From UBA2266 sp964406945 (GTDB lineage Bacteria; Planctomycetota; Phycisphaerae; Sedimentisphaerales; Anaerobacaceae): a stretch of 15,645 nucleotides of DNA. The position numbers and the translations under genes are program-made. A model generated the notes under the pieces. It was not told the DNA's origin and made no database searches. It was given only the letters and a program-made list of their open reading frames with translations. Below, piece by piece: positions 7,205 to 12,763 of the stretch. The stretch covers positions 1 through 15,645 of the forward strand of contig CAYOTO010000065.1 in NCBI GenBank assembly GCA_964406945.1, given 5' to 3'. How positions within the stretch are numbered: the stretch's first letter is position 1; each line of letters starts with the position of its first letter.

Positions 7205-8755
7205 CTATTGCTCGTCGGCTCTCGGCCGGTCCGCATATACGTAAACCGCAAGATCGTCGACAAAGCCCGGCAGTCTCACCGCAAGTTTTCCATCGGCGAT
7301 CCTGACCGTGTGAATCACCGCCACTCCGCCCGTCGTCGAAATAATATCCATCAGATACTCGCCGTCCGCCAGCGAAAGATCTTCTACTATAAGGTTCTCA
7401 CTGCCGAATTCAACCCCCGATCGCCCCGTAGCACTGGAAAGGTACACCACAGCCTCATTTTCACTGCTCAATACATGCCTGTGCGCTCCCGGAGCCTCGA
7501 TGACTTTGCCGCCATACCACAGTGCTGAATAGTCTTTGAGACGGCCCCAGAACTTGCTCAAAACCTGCGCATCATCCTCGAACTTGTTCCAGCCGCGAGG
7601 ATCATAATTGTGACCGAACCCCGGCGGATTAACCGCCCCTTTGGCCTGACGGGCCGAGCGAGGCTTCATATAAACGTCCATTTGCTGGCACCTGGCCATC
7701 ATGAACTTCCAGATGTACTTGCGAATATCCGTGCGCTGGTTCGGACAGCGATAGCTGTACTTGGTCCCATCGTCATCCCAGCTCTCTTGCGGAATATACG
7801 GCTTCTTGTACTTGATCCGCCAGCCCCTGGCCTGAGCAACGGTATGCTTCTTTCCATAAATCAGCACATCGAAATAAGGCCGTGTAAAGATCCACTCGCG
7901 CTGGTTTCCACTGAGTCCGCCGGTATCCATGCCGATTACGATGCTCTTTTCCGGATGCAACTCCGCATACAGATTTCTGCTGGTAAGCGCCATTTCCTCG
8001 ACCCAGCGGCTCGTCTTGTGCCAGTCGCGAAAGTGTTCGGCCAGTTCATGCACCAGATCGTAGTACACGTTGTCCAGCCCCGCAGTTGCTTCAATCAACC
8101 TGTGAAACCACCACCGCTGAGCATTCAACAGCCCCCCGGCGTCCTTGTCAGCCATAGAGTGGTAGATTTTGAACCGGTTCTCCAACTCCCCGCCCAGGTG
8201 CTCCGTGAATTCGTTCACGTTATTTGCGGGATTAAAGAAGTGCCCTTCCCAGTCAATCGCCGACTCATCTTGGCCCGAATCGGCCGCCCGCAACTGCCAC
8301 CCGTTCCACATGAGCAGATGGATTATAATCCCCCGCTCCTGTAAATACTCGCACTTGGTGCGGAACCGCTCCCAGTACCTTTGGTCAAAACGAGTGAGAT
8401 CGAATTTTCGGCTGCCTCTTCGAACCTCCACATAAGGGAACAGCACATTGTCCAAAGACCCGCCATTGTCGACCGTGAACTTCTCGATGTGCTTCCAACT
8501 CAGCGGCGGATAAGCCCGCACGTGATTGATCCCGTGCTCGGCGGCCCAGTCCGCCCACAACTTGTAGTCGTAGGCGTCTTCGTCCCCGTAGAACAAAAAG
8601 TCCGACAACCCGCCGAACGAAAGCAGAGGCTCGCCACGATGAACGAAATAGACCCTCTCGGTCCCTGTCTCCTCCAACCCGATTGCTCGAGCAACTTGAC
8701 CGCCCGACCCAAAAGATACAGCAAGAACAACAACAGCGGAAATCCATTTCGCCAT
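7205..8755 (-). CDS. Exported glycoside hydrolase-like (TIM-barrel) protein
   Basis: A 516-aa protein with an N-terminal signal peptide: Lys3, a hydrophobic run to about residue 17, and a likely cut after ARA near 24. The body looks like a clan GH-A type (beta/alpha)8 barrel. It has a substrate-facing N-terminus (LLSFGGLSDFLFYG), HGINHVRAYPP at 74-84 (first strands), GIIIHLLMWNGW at 142-153, NVYYDLVHELAEH at 229-241 and KPYIPQESWDDDG at 318-330. By position, E237 would be the acid/base and E324 the nucleophile. In GH5-like enzymes the acid/base usually follows Asn, while here it follows His. After about residue 415 there is a beta-rich C-terminal domain resembling the small sandwich after such barrels. 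The family number and substrate are not clear to me. GGAG lies 8 bases before the ATG. The gene sits between greA and dapB, in the same direction as the exported sugar genes upstream. Confidence 0.8.
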   Translation of the reverse strand: MAKWISAVVVLAVSFGSGGQVARAIGLEETGTERVYFVHRGEPLLSFGGLSDFLFYGDEDAYDYKLWADWAAEHGINHVRAYPPLSWKHIEKFTVDNGGSLDNVLFPYVEVRRGSRKFDLTRFDQRYWERFRTKCEYLQERGIIIHLLMWNGWQLRAADSGQDESAIDWEGHFFNPANNVNEFTEHLGGELENRFKIYHSMADKDAGGLLNAQRWWFHRLIEATAGLDNVYYDLVHELAEHFRDWHKTSRWVEEMALTSRNLYAELHPEKSIVIGMDTGGLSGNQREWIFTRPYFDVLIYGKKHTVAQARGWRIKYKKPYIPQESWDDDGTKYSYRCPNQRTDIRKYIWKFMMARCQQMDVYMKPRSARQAKGAVNPPGFGHNYDPRGWNKFEDDAQVLSKFWGRLKDYSALWYGGKVIEAPGAHRHVLSSENEAVVYLSSATGRSGVEFGSENLIVEDLSLADGEYLMDIISTTGGVAVIHTVRIADGKLAVRLPGFVDDLAVYVYADRPRADEQ

Positions 8756-8803
8756 CTCAAACGCTCCAGATTATCACAAGCCGGACAGACTAAAGCCCCC
8801 GCA

Positions 8804-8817
8804 GCCGCCGAAGCAGC
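8804..8817 (-). other. UUCG-tetraloop hairpin between greA and the hydrolase gene
   Basis: On the minus strand GCTGC-TTCG-GCGGC forms a 5-bp stem, one pair being G-U, with the very stable cUUCGg loop, 37 bases after the greA stop. It lacks a U-run, so termination is doubtful. It may mark mRNA processing or protection between the two genes. Confidence 0.25.
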
Positions 8818-8853
8818 GCGAGGGCGCAATTTTGGCGTGCAGCCTGACCGGTC

Positions 8854-9336
8854 CTATGCTACATCAGATTTGGCAATATCAAGCACCTCGAAGTTCCGCT
8901 CGCCGCGAGGTATTGTCACCGAAACCTTGTCGCCCACCGACAAACCGAGAATAGCTTCTCCGACAGGCGATTGTATCGAAATGCTGCCTTCGTCTATGTC
9001 GGCGTCGTCGGGGCCCAGTAACTGGTAAGTTACTTTTTCCTGGGTATCCAGGTCCAGCAAAGATACCACCGTACCGAACAGAGCCTTGTCGCATTCGACC
9101 TTTGTACAGTCGACAATATCCGAACGGTTTATCTTGCCCTTCAACTCTCCGATTTGCCCTTCGAGAAATCCCAGTCGCTCGCGCCCGTAGATATAGGCCC
9201 CGTTCTCTTTCAGATCGCCCTGCTCACGGGCCTCGGCAACCTCTTTGCGGACTACAACTACCTCTTTCTCGAGTTTTTCAAGTTCTTCCTTCAGTTTGTC
9301 AAAGCCGGTTTTCGAAATCGGCACAAGATCCAACAT
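8854..9336 (-). CDS. greA: Transcription elongation factor GreA
   Basis: Binds the RNA polymerase secondary channel and stimulates cleavage of backtracked transcripts, acting at the nucleoid. From the chosen ATG the protein is 160 aa, against 158 in E. coli. The N-terminal antiparallel coiled coil (about 10-75) carries EQGDLKEN, placing the two acidic tip residues at D41 and E44, the exact positions known from E. coli GreA. The C-terminal FKBP-like domain has SPVGEAILGLSVGDKVSV. The start at 9336 is supported by AGGTGGAGGT ending 9 bases before it. A TTG 25 codons further upstream would add a tail foreign to the family. It lies 207 bases downstream of the oxidoreductase gene and 98 bases upstream of the hydrolase gene. 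Confidence 0.97.
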   Translation of the reverse strand: MLDLVPISKTGFDKLKEELEKLEKEVVVVRKEVAEAREQGDLKENGAYIYGRERLGFLEGQIGELKGKINRSDIVDCTKVECDKALFGTVVSLLDLDTQEKVTYQLLGPDDADIDEGSISIQSPVGEAILGLSVGDKVSVTIPRGERNFEVLDIAKSDVA

Positions 9337-9362
9337 TCTGGCGATACCTCCACCTGAAAAAC

Positions 9363-9380
9363 ATTCTGAATATTCTGAAA
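9363..9380. repeat. Tandem 9-bp repeat in the greA leader
   Basis: ATTCTGAAT at 9363-9371 is directly followed by ATTCTGAAA at 9372-9380. The junction makes the palindrome GAATATTC. A further CTGAAAA lies just to the left. The pair sits 26 bases ahead of the greA start codon and could be a protein-binding site or chance in an A+T-rich spot. Confidence 0.4.
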
Positions 9381-9415
9381 ATACGATCCGTTCCGGTAGA
9401 AATTTCTGCAACTGC

Positions 9416-9436
9416 AGCGGCCGTAAAAAAGCCGCT
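9416..9436 (-). other. Inverted repeat between the oxidoreductase gene and greA
   Basis: AGCGGC and GCCGCT flank a 9-base loop containing a run of six A (T on the minus strand). The T-run is in the loop and not after the stem, so it does not read as a normal terminator of the oxidoreductase transcript. Confidence 0.25.
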
Positions 9437-9462
9437 CATGTGGTCGGTTTATGGGTGCTGGT

Positions 9463-9474
9463 GAACAATTGTTC
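9463..9474. promoter_or_regulatory. Perfect 12-bp palindrome GAACAATTGTTC, possible operator
   Basis: GAACAATTGTTC lies 126 bases upstream of the greA start codon. It has the GAAC-N4-GTTC shape of the Bacillus-type LexA (SOS) box, CGAACRNRYGTTYC, with one mismatch in the inner bases. I do not know the LexA site of this lineage and no SOS gene is adjacent, so the regulator is open. Confidence 0.35.
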
Positions 9475-9543
9475 GGCGCTTTTGGGATTTCAACTCCAAC
9501 TTTTGCACTTCGGTACAGACCGGCCGGATCGGAACGATCTATT

Positions 9544-10812
9544 CTAAAGACTCCACGGCGACCTCATGCCGCGTGCGACCATGCTGTTGGCCTGCGAGTC
9601 CCCGATAAACTCTTCCTTTGCGGGATCCCACTTCAAAGGCCGCTTCAGAAGCATGGCTATGTTGCCCAGATGGCAAAGCGTCGACGACCTGTGTCCGACT
9701 TCAGCATTGCATATAGGCTGCTTGCGGGTCTTGACGCAATCGATAAAGTTCTGCTTATGATTGCGGCTCTCGTACAGATGAATCTCATCGGGCCCGATCT
9801 TTTGGTCTTTAAGAGACTCGGGATTTGTCCGCAGTTTTCCGCGGTTGACGTAAACGCTGCCCTCGGTACCGAAAAACTCCGTCCCGGTTCCACCGGTTTC
9901 ACAAGTTAATCTCACGCCGTTGGCATACATCGCCTCGAAATGGACTTTCGTCGCCGTTGTAAACAGTCCGGTATCCGGAAACTCGCCTTGGCCGAACATC
10001 TCCACGGGCCCCGAATCGTCCATTCCGAGACCCCACTGAGCTATATCCAGATGGTGGGCGCCCCAGTTGGTAACCTGTCCGCCCGAATAGTCCAAAACGA
10101 AACGAAACTGATAATGACATCGCTGCGGATGATAAGGCTCCCACGGAGCCAGCCCCAGCCACATGTCATAGTTCAACTCTTTGGGAGGCTGCTGCGGCTC
10201 CCAGGTAGGTCCGCACTTGCGGTTATTGCCCGGAATCCCCACCCGGACGCGTTCGATTTTGCCGATCCGCCCGTTTCGCACCAATTCGCAACCGAACCGA
10301 AAATTGCTCGACGACCGCTGCTGCGAACCCGTCTGGACTATCCGCCCGTAGCGTTTGGCCGCATCCGCCAGGGCACGGCCTTCGGCTATAGTCAAAGTCA
10401 ACGGCTTTTCACAGTAGACATCCTTGCCCGCCTTCACCGCCGCAATAGAGACCGGCACATGCCAGTGGTCAGGCGTTCCGACGGATATGAGATCGATGTC
10501 GTCTCGGTTCACAACCTCGCGAAAGTCCTCGAAACAGGCGTTCTTATCCAGTCCGACTCTGTTTGCGGCCTTTTCGCAGTGTGATGAGTCGACATCGCAT
10601 ACCGCAATTACGCGAACTTCCTTGTTGCCGTTGAAAGACCGCATGTTGCCGCTGCCCTGACCGCCCACGCCGACGCATCCCATTGTAAGTACTTTGCTGG
10701 GAGCTTCGGCCCCGAGCACCTTTGCCGGAACAATTGCCGGCAGCGAAACCGCCGCACCCGCCGCCAGAGAACCACGCAGAAACTCACGCCGATTTACACA
10801 CTTGCCATCCAT
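9544..10812 (-). CDS. Tat-exported Gfo/Idh/MocA family oxidoreductase
   Basis: NAD(P)-dependent sugar or polyol dehydrogenase family protein of 422 aa. The N-terminus has the twin-arginine signal NRREFLRG (R8, R9) followed by a mild hydrophobic stretch to about residue 35. Export is expected folded and with cofactor, as for glucose-fructose oxidoreductase. The Rossmann loop GVGGQGSG is at 48-55, the acidic end of the next strand is CDVD (72-75), and the family motif EKPL is at 135-138 with K136 as the catalytic lysine. GGQVTNWGAHHLDIAQWGLG is the typical C-terminal-domain stretch with the active-site His. AAGGGG 6 bases ahead of the ATG supports this start; an upstream TTG 17 codons earlier lacks one and would bury the Tat signal. 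It follows the tandem DUF1080 gene by 67 bases, suggesting joint work on exported sugars. The substrate is not predictable. Confidence 0.93.
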   Translation of the reverse strand: MDGKCVNRREFLRGSLAAGAAVSLPAIVPAKVLGAEAPSKVLTMGCVGVGGQGSGNMRSFNGNKEVRVIAVCDVDSSHCEKAANRVGLDKNACFEDFREVVNRDDIDLISVGTPDHWHVPVSIAAVKAGKDVYCEKPLTLTIAEGRALADAAKRYGRIVQTGSQQRSSSNFRFGCELVRNGRIGKIERVRVGIPGNNRKCGPTWEPQQPPKELNYDMWLGLAPWEPYHPQRCHYQFRFVLDYSGGQVTNWGAHHLDIAQWGLGMDDSGPVEMFGQGEFPDTGLFTTATKVHFEAMYANGVRLTCETGGTGTEFFGTEGSVYVNRGKLRTNPESLKDQKIGPDEIHLYESRNHKQNFIDCVKTRKQPICNAEVGHRSSTLCHLGNIAMLLKRPLKWDPAKEEFIGDSQANSMVARGMRSPWSL

Positions 10813-10879
10813 AGACAACCCCTTCCACCCGGTCTTACCGAACTGAGTCCGGCATACCGTCAATAAGCAGTTTTAGTTT

Positions 10880-12211
10880 TTAATCGAGACTCTTAACTCT
10901 GATATTCCTGAATTCCACCTGATCGCCATGTCCGCAGAACCCTATGTATCCCTTCTCGCGATCGAGCCCGGGATGAGCCTTGCGAACTTTCTCATCGGTG
11001 ATCTTCGAAAGATCGGCATCGACGATAGTGGTCCCGTTCAGCTTGACCGTAATCTGCGAACCGTTTGCCGTTACCTCTTCATAGTTCCACTCGCCCACCG
11101 GCTTGAGATGGCCCTGCCTGGCGGGCACCACCGAATAAATCGAGCCGTGATGCTGATAATCCTTCAGCCATCCTCTGTACCGCGGCGAAGTATCGTCCAG
11201 GATCTGAATTTCCATGCCCTGATATGCAGCGTTCGCCTTCAGAGGCGTGCGAATACCAAGCCCGTTATTGGAACCCGGCAGCAGCCGGAACTCGAACCGG
11301 AAAATGAAATCGCCGTATTGTTTGGCCGTGTAGATATTGCCCCCGGCAATAGCCGGATCGCATATTGCAATACCGTTCTCAACTCTGTATCCGCAGGGAA
11401 CACCCTCATCGGTCAGACTGCGACCTTCCGAGTCGATCCAGCCGCTCATATCCTTACCGTTGAACAGCAGTTCGTATCCCTGCCGCTTCTCTTCTCGCGT
11501 AAGCTCGTTAGTGCCCTTCTCTCGCGGAATTTCCCGAATATAGATATTGCGGAAGTAAAGCTTGCTGCCGTGCGACTGCAGCTCGATCTGCCCCTTGGGA
11601 TAAATCGGCTTATCCCGCTCCCAGTAATTCTCCATAACCACGTTGTCTACCACGATCTCATCGTTGAGAATCACCGTAACCTTGTCGCCGATCATGAAGA
11701 TGCGGAACGTATTCCACTGGCCCACGGGCTTGTCCATCTTCTTCTTGGGCTTGCTCGGATGCTTCTTGTTGTTGTACAGACCGCCCGAACCTACATCGGC
11801 GCCGACGCCCTTCCTGGCAGTATCCCATATCTGAACCTGCGGAGACCCGCGCAGATAAATCCCGCTGTCGCCGCCTTTTTCGATCTTCCAGTCCACGTAC
11901 AACTCGAAATCACCGTAGTCTTTGGCCGTACATAAACTGTGCCCTTTGCCGTCGAAGACCAGAGCGCCGTCTTGGACCTTCCAGTGCGACCGCATATCCT
12001 CGTCGGCTTTAGCTTGAGCGGCCGCCAGTTCGTCCTCGCTCATCTTCGCACGACTCTTCGGATTGCCCACAAGCCCCTTCCAGCCAGTCAGATCTTTGCC
12101 GTTGAAAAGAGCCTTGAAGCCTTTCGGCGGCGTGTTCAGCGGCCTCTGTTCGGCATAGAGTAAACCGCAAGCAACAAAAACGACCAGAATCACCAACCCA
12201 GCCTTCTTCAT
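10880..12211 (-). CDS. Exported protein with two 3-keto-disaccharide hydrolase (DUF1080) domains
   Basis: A 443-aa protein with a signal peptide (MKKAGLVILVVFVACGLLYA). Cutting by signal peptidase I after residue 20 is likely. FVAC at 12-15 is a poor lipobox, so a lipoprotein is possible. Two copies of the concanavalin-like DUF1080 fold follow. Domain 1 spans about 31-227, starting GFKALFNGKDLTGWKGL, with YGDFELYVDWKI and GDSGIYLRG. Domain 2 spans about 245-441, starting GYELLFNGKDMSGW, with YGDFIFRFEF and NNGLGIRTP. Single-domain members are the common form. The family is annotated for cleavage of 3-keto-glycosides made by Gfo/Idh/MocA oxidoreductases, and such an oxidoreductase gene follows at 67 bases. 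AGGGGC 7 bases ahead supports the start. The role is inferred from family and neighbour. Confidence 0.92.
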   Translation of the reverse strand: MKKAGLVILVVFVACGLLYAEQRPLNTPPKGFKALFNGKDLTGWKGLVGNPKSRAKMSEDELAAAQAKADEDMRSHWKVQDGALVFDGKGHSLCTAKDYGDFELYVDWKIEKGGDSGIYLRGSPQVQIWDTARKGVGADVGSGGLYNNKKHPSKPKKKMDKPVGQWNTFRIFMIGDKVTVILNDEIVVDNVVMENYWERDKPIYPKGQIELQSHGSKLYFRNIYIREIPREKGTNELTREEKRQGYELLFNGKDMSGWIDSEGRSLTDEGVPCGYRVENGIAICDPAIAGGNIYTAKQYGDFIFRFEFRLLPGSNNGLGIRTPLKANAAYQGMEIQILDDTSPRYRGWLKDYQHHGSIYSVVPARQGHLKPVGEWNYEEVTANGSQITVKLNGTTIVDADLSKITDEKVRKAHPGLDREKGYIGFCGHGDQVEFRNIRVKSLD

Positions 12212-12301
12212 ATCATGCCCCTAAAATAACAATACGTTACCTGAATAGGCCCCCAGGCAATACATAAGACGCACCAGGAATGCCTCCTATTGCAAAAGTC
12301 G

Positions 12302-12330
12302 ATTATGCACGCGCCCACCACGGCTGTCAA
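12302..12330 (-). promoter_or_regulatory. Sigma-70 type promoter of the DUF1080-oxidoreductase unit
   Basis: On the minus strand TTGACA (12330-12325), 17 bases, then CATAAT (12307-12302): a perfect -35 and a 5-of-6 -10. The predicted start is near 12295, giving a leader of about 84 bases ahead of the DUF1080 ATG. The -35 is followed by GCCG, giving the ten-base string TTGACAGCCG also found in the tRNA-His promoter. Confidence 0.8.
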
Positions 12331-12483
12331 CCCCCTCTAAGCACCCATAAGGACCGCAACTCGCATTCTGCTCACCGTGGATGACCTACAACAGCCGCAT
12401 GCTCGTTTGGAAGTGTATCTTTGTATCCGAGATTCAGAGGGGGGATTTGGGTTTTCGCGTGGGTTGACATGGCCTCTCGCCGT

Positions 12484-12504
12484 CTCGAATTACCGTTATT
12501 CGAG
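12484..12504 (-). terminator. Hairpin just downstream of tRNA-His
   Basis: On the minus strand CTCGAAT, a 7-base loop, then ATTCGAG starts 4 bases after the tRNA 3' end. The 7-bp stem is perfect. There is no following U-run, so it may be a processing or 3'-end element and not a strong terminator. Confidence 0.4.
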
Positions 12505-12508
12505 AAAG

Positions 12509-12583
12509 GGTGAGAGACGGGATTTGAACCCGCGACCCCCGGAGCCACAATCCGGTGCTCTGTCCAACTGAGCTACTCCCACC
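12509..12583 (-). tRNA. tRNA-His (anticodon GTG)
   Basis: The cloverleaf can be drawn by hand. The acceptor stem GTGGGAG pairs with CTCTCAC (one G-U), followed by T8-A9, a GCTC/GAGC D-stem and the anticodon stem CCGGA/TCCGG. The loop TTGTGGC has GTG at 12548-12546. The T-arm has loop TTCAAAT. It carries the histidine identity element: an extra 5' G (12583) opposite discriminator C73 (12509). CCA is not encoded (the next bases are CTT), so it must be added by the CCA-adding enzyme. It has its own promoter upstream at 12706-12679. Confidence 0.97.
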
Positions 12584-12645
12584 AGCAAACATTTCGCCTC
12601 CGGCGGGCTGGTCCCCGGCCCATGCCGCAGAAAGCGAAAGTACAA

Positions 12646-12674
12646 GGGTGCGCCGAATCAGCTTCGGCGCACCC
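12646..12674 (-). other. Perfect 12-bp hairpin at the 5' end of the tRNA-His transcript
   Basis: GGGTGCGCCGAA pairs without mismatch with TTCGGCGCACCC around a 5-base loop. On the minus strand it begins about 5 bases after the -10 of the tRNA-His promoter, so the predicted start point (near 12673) is at its foot and the precursor would begin with this stem. The bases after it are TTGTACTTTCGCTTT, U-rich but interrupted. It could instead be a second terminator for ppdK, since it is 90 bases past that stop. Confidence 0.65.
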
Positions 12675-12678
12675 CGAT

Positions 12679-12706
12679 ATTCTACAATTTACATGCCGGC
12701 TGTCAA
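12679..12706 (-). promoter_or_regulatory. Promoter of tRNA-His
   Basis: On the minus strand TTGACA (12706-12701), 16 bases, then TAGAAT (12684-12679): perfect -35, 5 of 6 at the -10. It lies about 96 bases ahead of the mature tRNA 5' end and downstream of the ppdK terminator, so the tRNA can be transcribed on its own. Confidence 0.75.
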
Positions 12707-12730
12707 CTCAAATACCAACCGCCGGCCCGC

Positions 12731-12749
12731 AAAACGGCTCTTGAGCCGT
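12731..12749 (-). terminator. Rho-independent-like terminator of ppdK
   Basis: On the minus strand ACGGCTC-AA-GAGCCGT is followed by TTT, 14 bases after the ppdK stop. The nominal loop of 2 would open to 4 or more, leaving a 6-bp G+C-rich stem. The U-run is short, so efficiency may be moderate. Confidence 0.55.
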
Positions 12750-12763
12750 GTTGCGAATGCGAG

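Larger units (their letters stand above)
12212..12508. other. Gene-free region between tRNA-His and the DUF1080 gene
   Basis: Contains the promoter of the DUF1080 gene (12302-12330) and a hairpin just after the tRNA (12484-12504). A plus-strand TTGACA at 12464-12469 has no good -10 at 16-18 bases. A 64-codon plus-strand frame running into the tRNA is not a gene (see rejected items). Confidence 0.6.

Noticed and set aside
7610..8344. 244-codon plus-strand frame
   Set aside because: Antisense to the exported hydrolase-like gene, which has a signal peptide and barrel motifs.
9337..9411. Upstream TTG start for greA adding 25 residues
   Set aside because: The ATG at 9336 has a strong AGGTGGAGGT and places D41 and E44 at the E. 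coli positions.
10813..10863. Upstream TTG start for the oxidoreductase adding 17 residues
   Set aside because: It would bury the Tat motif, and GGAAGGGG lies right ahead of the ATG at 10812.
12464..12469. Plus-strand TTGACA as a promoter
   Set aside because: No acceptable -10 at 16-18 bases and no plus-strand gene downstream.
12377..12571. Plus-strand 64-codon frame ending in GERRDLNPRPPEPQSGALSN
   Set aside because: The C-terminal part is the antisense translation of tRNA-His, a well-known false protein. There is no ribosome binding site support.
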